From positions 24,494,450 to 24,558,449 of the forward strand of contig NC_051438.1 in NCBI RefSeq assembly GCF_001649575.2: 64,000 bases of DNA, written 5' to 3'. Below the pieces are notes generated by a model. It was not told the DNA's origin. It worked only from the letters and a program-made list of their open reading frames with translations, and did not search any database. Positions 52,601 through 58,600 of the stretch are shown here, one piece after another; positions within the stretch are counted from its first letter, which is position 1; each line of letters begins with the position of its first letter. A program made the position numbers and the translations under genes. This stretch comes from Kryptolebias marmoratus. Taxonomy: Eukaryota > Chordata > Actinopteri > Cyprinodontiformes > Rivulidae.

Positions 52601-55600
52601 AATTTACAAATTTCAGTTTTTGCTCCATTATGGAGGATCATCACCAAAGCTCGTCAAATGAACTAAAATTAGCTCAGTTATAAAACTAGCTGCTAACGTG
52701 GTATGTAAAAGCCATGTTGAATTTCACAGGGCTCTTGTTTTTAATGCACCCTCTCCCTCTCCGGCACACTGTGCGATCAAAGGCGTCAGTCAGAGGGTCA
52801 GCAGTATTTTTACACCGTGAAGTGTGGCGTTGAAGTGGCCCCTGAGACCCAGAACAAGCTGCCCTTTCGCTCGCTCCGGCTCTCACCTTCTCTTCTCTTC
52901 TTTCTCTCTGTCACCGCTCTTTCCGAGTGTTTTTCTTTCCTCCTGCCTCTTTGTGCGCCCTCCTTTTCACCTTTTACATTTTATTGTTTCATTCAGTCTC
53001 CTTCTCTATCTCTGTTCTCAATTTTTCTTTTTTAGCAATCTGTCAGTCACGCACGTGTTCTGACCTCGACGTGAACTTTTTCTTTTTCCATCTGCTTTTA
53101 GCATTTGATTTGGTTCAGCTTAGACAGGATTCATCAGTTCATCTCAGTAACACTTTGCTGCATTTTTGCTCATTCTGTGGGTTCATTCATTTGTCTGTAC
53201 CGTTAGCAAAATATCTCATGAATCACTAAACAGGTTTTAATGAAACTGTCAGAAAGCAATCATTGGATGTACATCTTTGGAGTCAGCCCATTTCAAGATG
53301 GCTGCTACAGCTAATTGACGATAGCTTACACAAATGGTTTTTAAAGACATTAAACTTAAAATTAGCACAGTAGTTGCTAAGAGTTGTTCACAACACATAT
53401 CTTGAGTGCTAACAGATCATATAAGATATCACAATATCACATAAGATTGTGCATCTTATTTAAGATTTGATCAGAATGGCTGTAACTGTCATCACTGGAT
53501 GATCTTAGTTTAAAACTTTAGCATAAAAGGCAGCGGGCGATATGCATTCCTTCAAGGAATGCTAGGCCTTTTAACCTTATGTCTTTCTCCGGTAAGCTTT
53601 GCCTCGACTTACGCTACGGTTATTTTCAGCCAAAGTCAAATTTATGCAATCAACAAAGTCGAACATTAAACCCTGAACTGCTTTTCTCACTCTGGGTTAG
53701 ATTTATTGACTCTGTCTGGTCGCAGTTCAGCTGCAGTCCAGTAGCTTTTCTCAGACTCAGAAGGCACAAAGGCGAGACTTAAAAGCCTTTCCGGTATGTT
53801 TGTTTTGTCATTCTGCCCAGCTTCGGGCCTGTTGACGGAGAGTTTTACTCCACTTAGTAATGCAGCCGGAGCGAAATCTCCCAACTTGAGCGCACAAAGC
53901 CGTCACATAACTCTTCCCCCTATTTGTTTATCCAGAGCTAGAATAATAACTGTGTCTAAAGAAAGAGATGCAACTGCAGTAGTTTCAGGGTGATTTATGG
54001 CCCCGGCTGATGGCTATCTGCTGTGGCTGGAACATGGGGGCTATAAAATCAAGCGCTCCTGTGAATGATTTCCTCTCCTCCTTCCCTACTGGAAAGGTTT
54101 TTCCTCTTTGATCTGTTTTTACTGATTGTTGTGTTTTTCTCTGAGGATATCTGTGTTTAAAAAGATTCATGGGTTTGGATAGGATTGAGCTGGTGTGCAG
54201 CCATTTTGTTTAGTAGTAAAGAAAATATATTCAACTCTAAAGGGCTGGATGGAGTTAGATCTGACGGGGGGGATTCAGATGTTTGAATGGGTGGGTGGCA
54301 TTGGATTTATTTTTTTGCTTTGTAGGAAAGTATTTGCATAAACCAAAGTTTGGTATTCACAACACATACTCTAAGCATCATCTCGTAATAATGCACAAGA
54401 TGGTGCATGTTGTCATCTGTTAGGTTTGACAAAAACTGCAACAACTTCATCATTTCCCAACACAGGATGATCTTAGTCTAAATTGGCAGCAGGTTATAGG
54501 GATTTCTTTAATGAATGTTAGGCCTTTAATTGTTAGTTTTCTGATTTCACTTCTGCTTGACTTTAAATCTGATGAAACAAGGAGAGAAACGTGAGCAAAG
54601 AAAGAAGCTGAATAGGTGGAACAAAACAAAGTTTTATGCATCATCCTTTAGTTCTCCTTTCATGCACGTCACACAGAAAAGAAAATGATTCTTTTTTTTC
54701 TCAAAGAAAACAATTATGGCAAATTAGTTTATATTTACAGAGAGCTGCGTTGACATATGTTGTTACAGGCCTGCAGCAGTGACCTCAGCCTGTCTGACAC
54801 ACTTCACTCTGCAAAAAGTTTTCATCTGAACTCGGCCCTTAAATTAATCAATTCATTCCTAACTCAGTGTTTCTTGTTTGCATACTTCACGCTAACACGT
54901 GTCAGTTTGTTGGAACAGAAGCCTTTTCACGCCAGCCGTCAGTGTGCTCGTGTGTTCTGATGCAAATTATTATTAACTTCAAACAAACTGATTTCACAGA
55001 GCACAAATGGAGGGTTACGCATCAGTGACGACTGGTTTTGGGGCAGAAAATTAATTACCAATCACAGTGGTTGCTGCAGATGTCAGCAGGCAGAAAAAAA
55101 GGATTAAACAACACGGTGTGTAATTTAGTTTGAAGACGGGGGGGGGGGGAACTATGTTCTCCCAAAGGGTCACAAAACTGAGACTGTTGCAGAGAGTTAA
55201 ACTCAAATCTGCCAAACGCAAAATTTATAATTAAATATGATTTTTCATCTGTGAGTAGACATTTCAACTGGACAATAAATATATGAACCCTGGGAGTTTG
55301 AAGTTTAATGTAAATAATAAGCTTTCACAAAAACATTTGTGGATTAAAAAAAATTGCTTCATCGCACGCTGCTGAAGTAAACACCCACTTGGTCTAAAGC
55401 ACCACAAAGGCAGTTTCAAAATAAAAGCAGAGATTTAAAATTTGCGTGCAGAACCATTTATATTTGATTTCTGTTTCACGGACTAATGTGCTGGTTGTGG
55501 CCCGCGGGGCGTAAGATGCCTGTTTGTGATCTGAGAGCACAAGAAGTTATACACTGAAAAGAAAAGAAAAATAAATAAAAAAATGTGATTAAATATAAGA

Positions 55601-58600
55601 CATTTGTTAGATTGTTCTTCATGCTGACAGTGTTTATTTTAAATACAGTAGAAGTTGATGTTTTTCTGCTACTTTTCTAAGGAATGAATAAAACTGTAAC
55701 TCAGTCTGAAGCAGCTCTGAATCCCTTTTCCATGTCACAGTCTGGTTAAATACTACGCCTTTTATTTCTCTTTACATCTAATAAAAGTGTCACTTTGGAA
55801 TTTCAATGAATTTTAACATTTTTCCTCATTGTTCTGCTTTCACTGGTCTGATGTTTTAAAAAAATGCCTATAAATATAAACCTGCTCCATAAACCATTTA
55901 CCTTTACTAATAACTGTCTGTTCGCTTCTTGCCTTTTCCCCCTTTTTTATTTCTGGCCTGCCACTGACTGACAGAAGAAGGGATATCTGTATTTTTGATT
56001 TAAATTTTCATTTCAACACATACTGTATCTTTTATAAGTACAACTCTCCTCAAAAACTGTTTCAATTTCTCTTCTGTGCAGTTCGTCCACGTTTTACCGA
56101 GCCAGCAAAGATGAGGAAGCGTGTCATCGCGCGCCCAGTTGGCAGCTCTGTGCGCCTGAAGTGCGCGGCGAGCGGCAACCCTCGCCCCGACATCGTCTGG
56201 CTGAAAGACAGCCGGCCGCTGGTCGACGAGGAAAGTGGAGCAGGAGGAGAAAAGAAGAAGAGGTGGACTCTGAGTCTGAAGAACTTGACGCCGGAGCACA
56301 GCGGGAAGTACACCTGCCACGTTTCTAACAAAGCAGGAGAGATCAACGCCACCTACAAAGTGGAAGTCATACGTGAGTCACCAGTCAGACCGAAGGGTCA
56401 TCTCCACAGGAATAGATCAGATGAAGTTTAAGATGAAATATATTTGATGAACATTAATGCTTGTTGTAAGAAAAAGGTTTTCTAGCTGAAGCATTTTTCC
56501 ACAAATACATAAAACAGCAAAATAATTTTACACGGGAACAAGTTCTTATGGTTTTCTAGATTTGCAAGCAAAAAACAACAACTTTTTGGGTAAATATGGC
56601 ATCTGATGTAGGTTATTTCATGCATAATTTCTCCCAAAAAACTAAACCAAAAACACAGGAACTGTTTGTCAAACTAAGCAAATGGTTATCACAGTCTAAG
56701 AAACTCAAATCTTAAAACAAATGGTATCATAAAAGTTTCTAAGTTACTTTAAAATAGTACTGCAGCAAACACGTCCTTTATATATTCTTTGTTTTGAGCA
56801 ATCATTGATTCAAAACGTAAACATGGTTGTTTTATTTTCACATAAGAACTGCTGCAAATTGTGTTATAATTTCTATTATAATTGTGTTTTTATCTAATAA
56901 AGTGGCTATAAATATGTATTTAAAAAGGCCATAGCATCCTAAAAACAAGCTTGTGAAATGTTTAGCATATGGATGTCTGAATTGTTTAGTTTCCCAGCTG
57001 GTATAAGTATTCTTCTTACCAAAGCAATAATGCATTCACTGAGAGGCCTGTTTGACTAAATAAAAGGGTTGGAGATGGGTTTGTTTCCTGTCTGACAGTG
57101 GCTGGACAGAACAGCAAAGATTAGAGGATTAAGAACGCTGTATTTAACTTTTCATCTATAAGAGTAAACAAAACTGTTAAACTGTCAATAATGTATGTTG
57201 AACTATTAATTCTTAAGAAAGAAAAAGTACATTTTGTTTTTGGTACCTTTGATTGTAACATTAAGCCAAAGTGCCAACAATCTGCAGTGTTGCAGCTTTT
57301 CTACCATTCCAAGTGTAGAACCTTAAATTAGCTATGAAAAGCCTTCCTCGAGTGGTTTGTTTATTGATCACCTCCAGTGTTGTCTGTAAACCTCACTGAG
57401 GCGAGTTAGGAATGTTCAGCTTAGGATTTTTCGGCTCTGGCTGTGAGCGGGCTGCAGCTTTAGTCAAAAAAGGATCTGTTTTACCTTTCAGAGCTGAATG
57501 TGTGCTGAGAGGAGTTGTGCTTGTTGATGCATGAGGTTGTGTTGGACGGCTGCAAAAGCTGTTGTGAAGCTGGATGATTTAATGCTGAACCATTTGTTGG
57601 ACAACTGGAGTTCAGTGTGTGTGTGTGTGTGTGCAAGGAACTGTGTGCAACTAAATCTAACAGCTCTGTTGAGAGGCTCAAACCAGCTCTCTTGACACTG
57701 GCTTTACGTGCAACATCTGCTCTACATTAGGCTACAGCTGTAGTTTTTCCTAAAAGACAGTTGCACACTCACGCTTGTGCACACACATCCACACACAAAT
57801 AAAAAGGAGGTAAATCAAACTTCTGCTTGCTAATGTCAGATGTGACATTTTCTCCTTCGGCCGAGATTCAATCGGCTGTCAGTCATGTGTAGCTCTTCAG
57901 GGAAAAAGAAAGAAAAAAAACAGGGAAAAGGAAGTTCAGGTCAGAAGACCAATGATGCTGTTAGGAAACATAAATTATTTGGAAGTGGAGAAGATTTGTA
58001 ACATTTTTACAAGGTCAAGAAGTATCCAAAAACTTGGATTAAAATAATTTAAAGCCTGACACATTTATTACAAATTTAATCTTTTTGTCTGTGTCTGTTA
58101 GCTGAATGATGTCTGACTTTCTTTCACACAGCAGTGTTTAGCAGATGATAATTACATTATGTTTAAACGTTTAAAATATGTATTTACTACTTGAGTTGTA
58201 TATTTTGTGTGTTTCCTCAGAGCGCACCAACTCCAAGCCCATCCTAACCGGCACCCATCCTGTCAACACCACGGTGGACTACGGAGGAACCACGTCCTTC
58301 CAGTGTAAGGTCCGCAGCGACGTCAAGCCCGTCATCCAGTGGCTGAAGAGAGTCGAACCTGGTGATGAGAACAAATTCAACTCCACCATAGAGGTAGAAA
58401 CACACAGCGTCAAAATCTTCAAAAAATCTGATCATTTGATTTGAATGATTTTTGTAACTTGGTTTGGGTTCATTTGAAGGTCGGAGACCATCGCTTCGTA
58501 GTGCTGCCTACAGGAGAGGTTTGGTCACGACCGGATGGGTCCTACCTAAACAAGCTGCTCATAACCAGAGCCAAGGAGGATGATGCTGGCATGTACATCT

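Larger units (their letters stand above)
50533..56081 (+). other. Intron 4 (5.5 kb)
   Basis: It runs from GTAACC to CTTCTGTGCAG. It carries a copy of repeat family 2 (reverse strand, about 51030-51395), a (TA)n run near 51277-51298, a pyrimidine-rich tract at 52860-53035, two segments of repeat family 1 (about 53180-53572 and 54355-54529) and a G-run near 55138-55149. No extra exon is recognisable. Confidence 0.85.
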
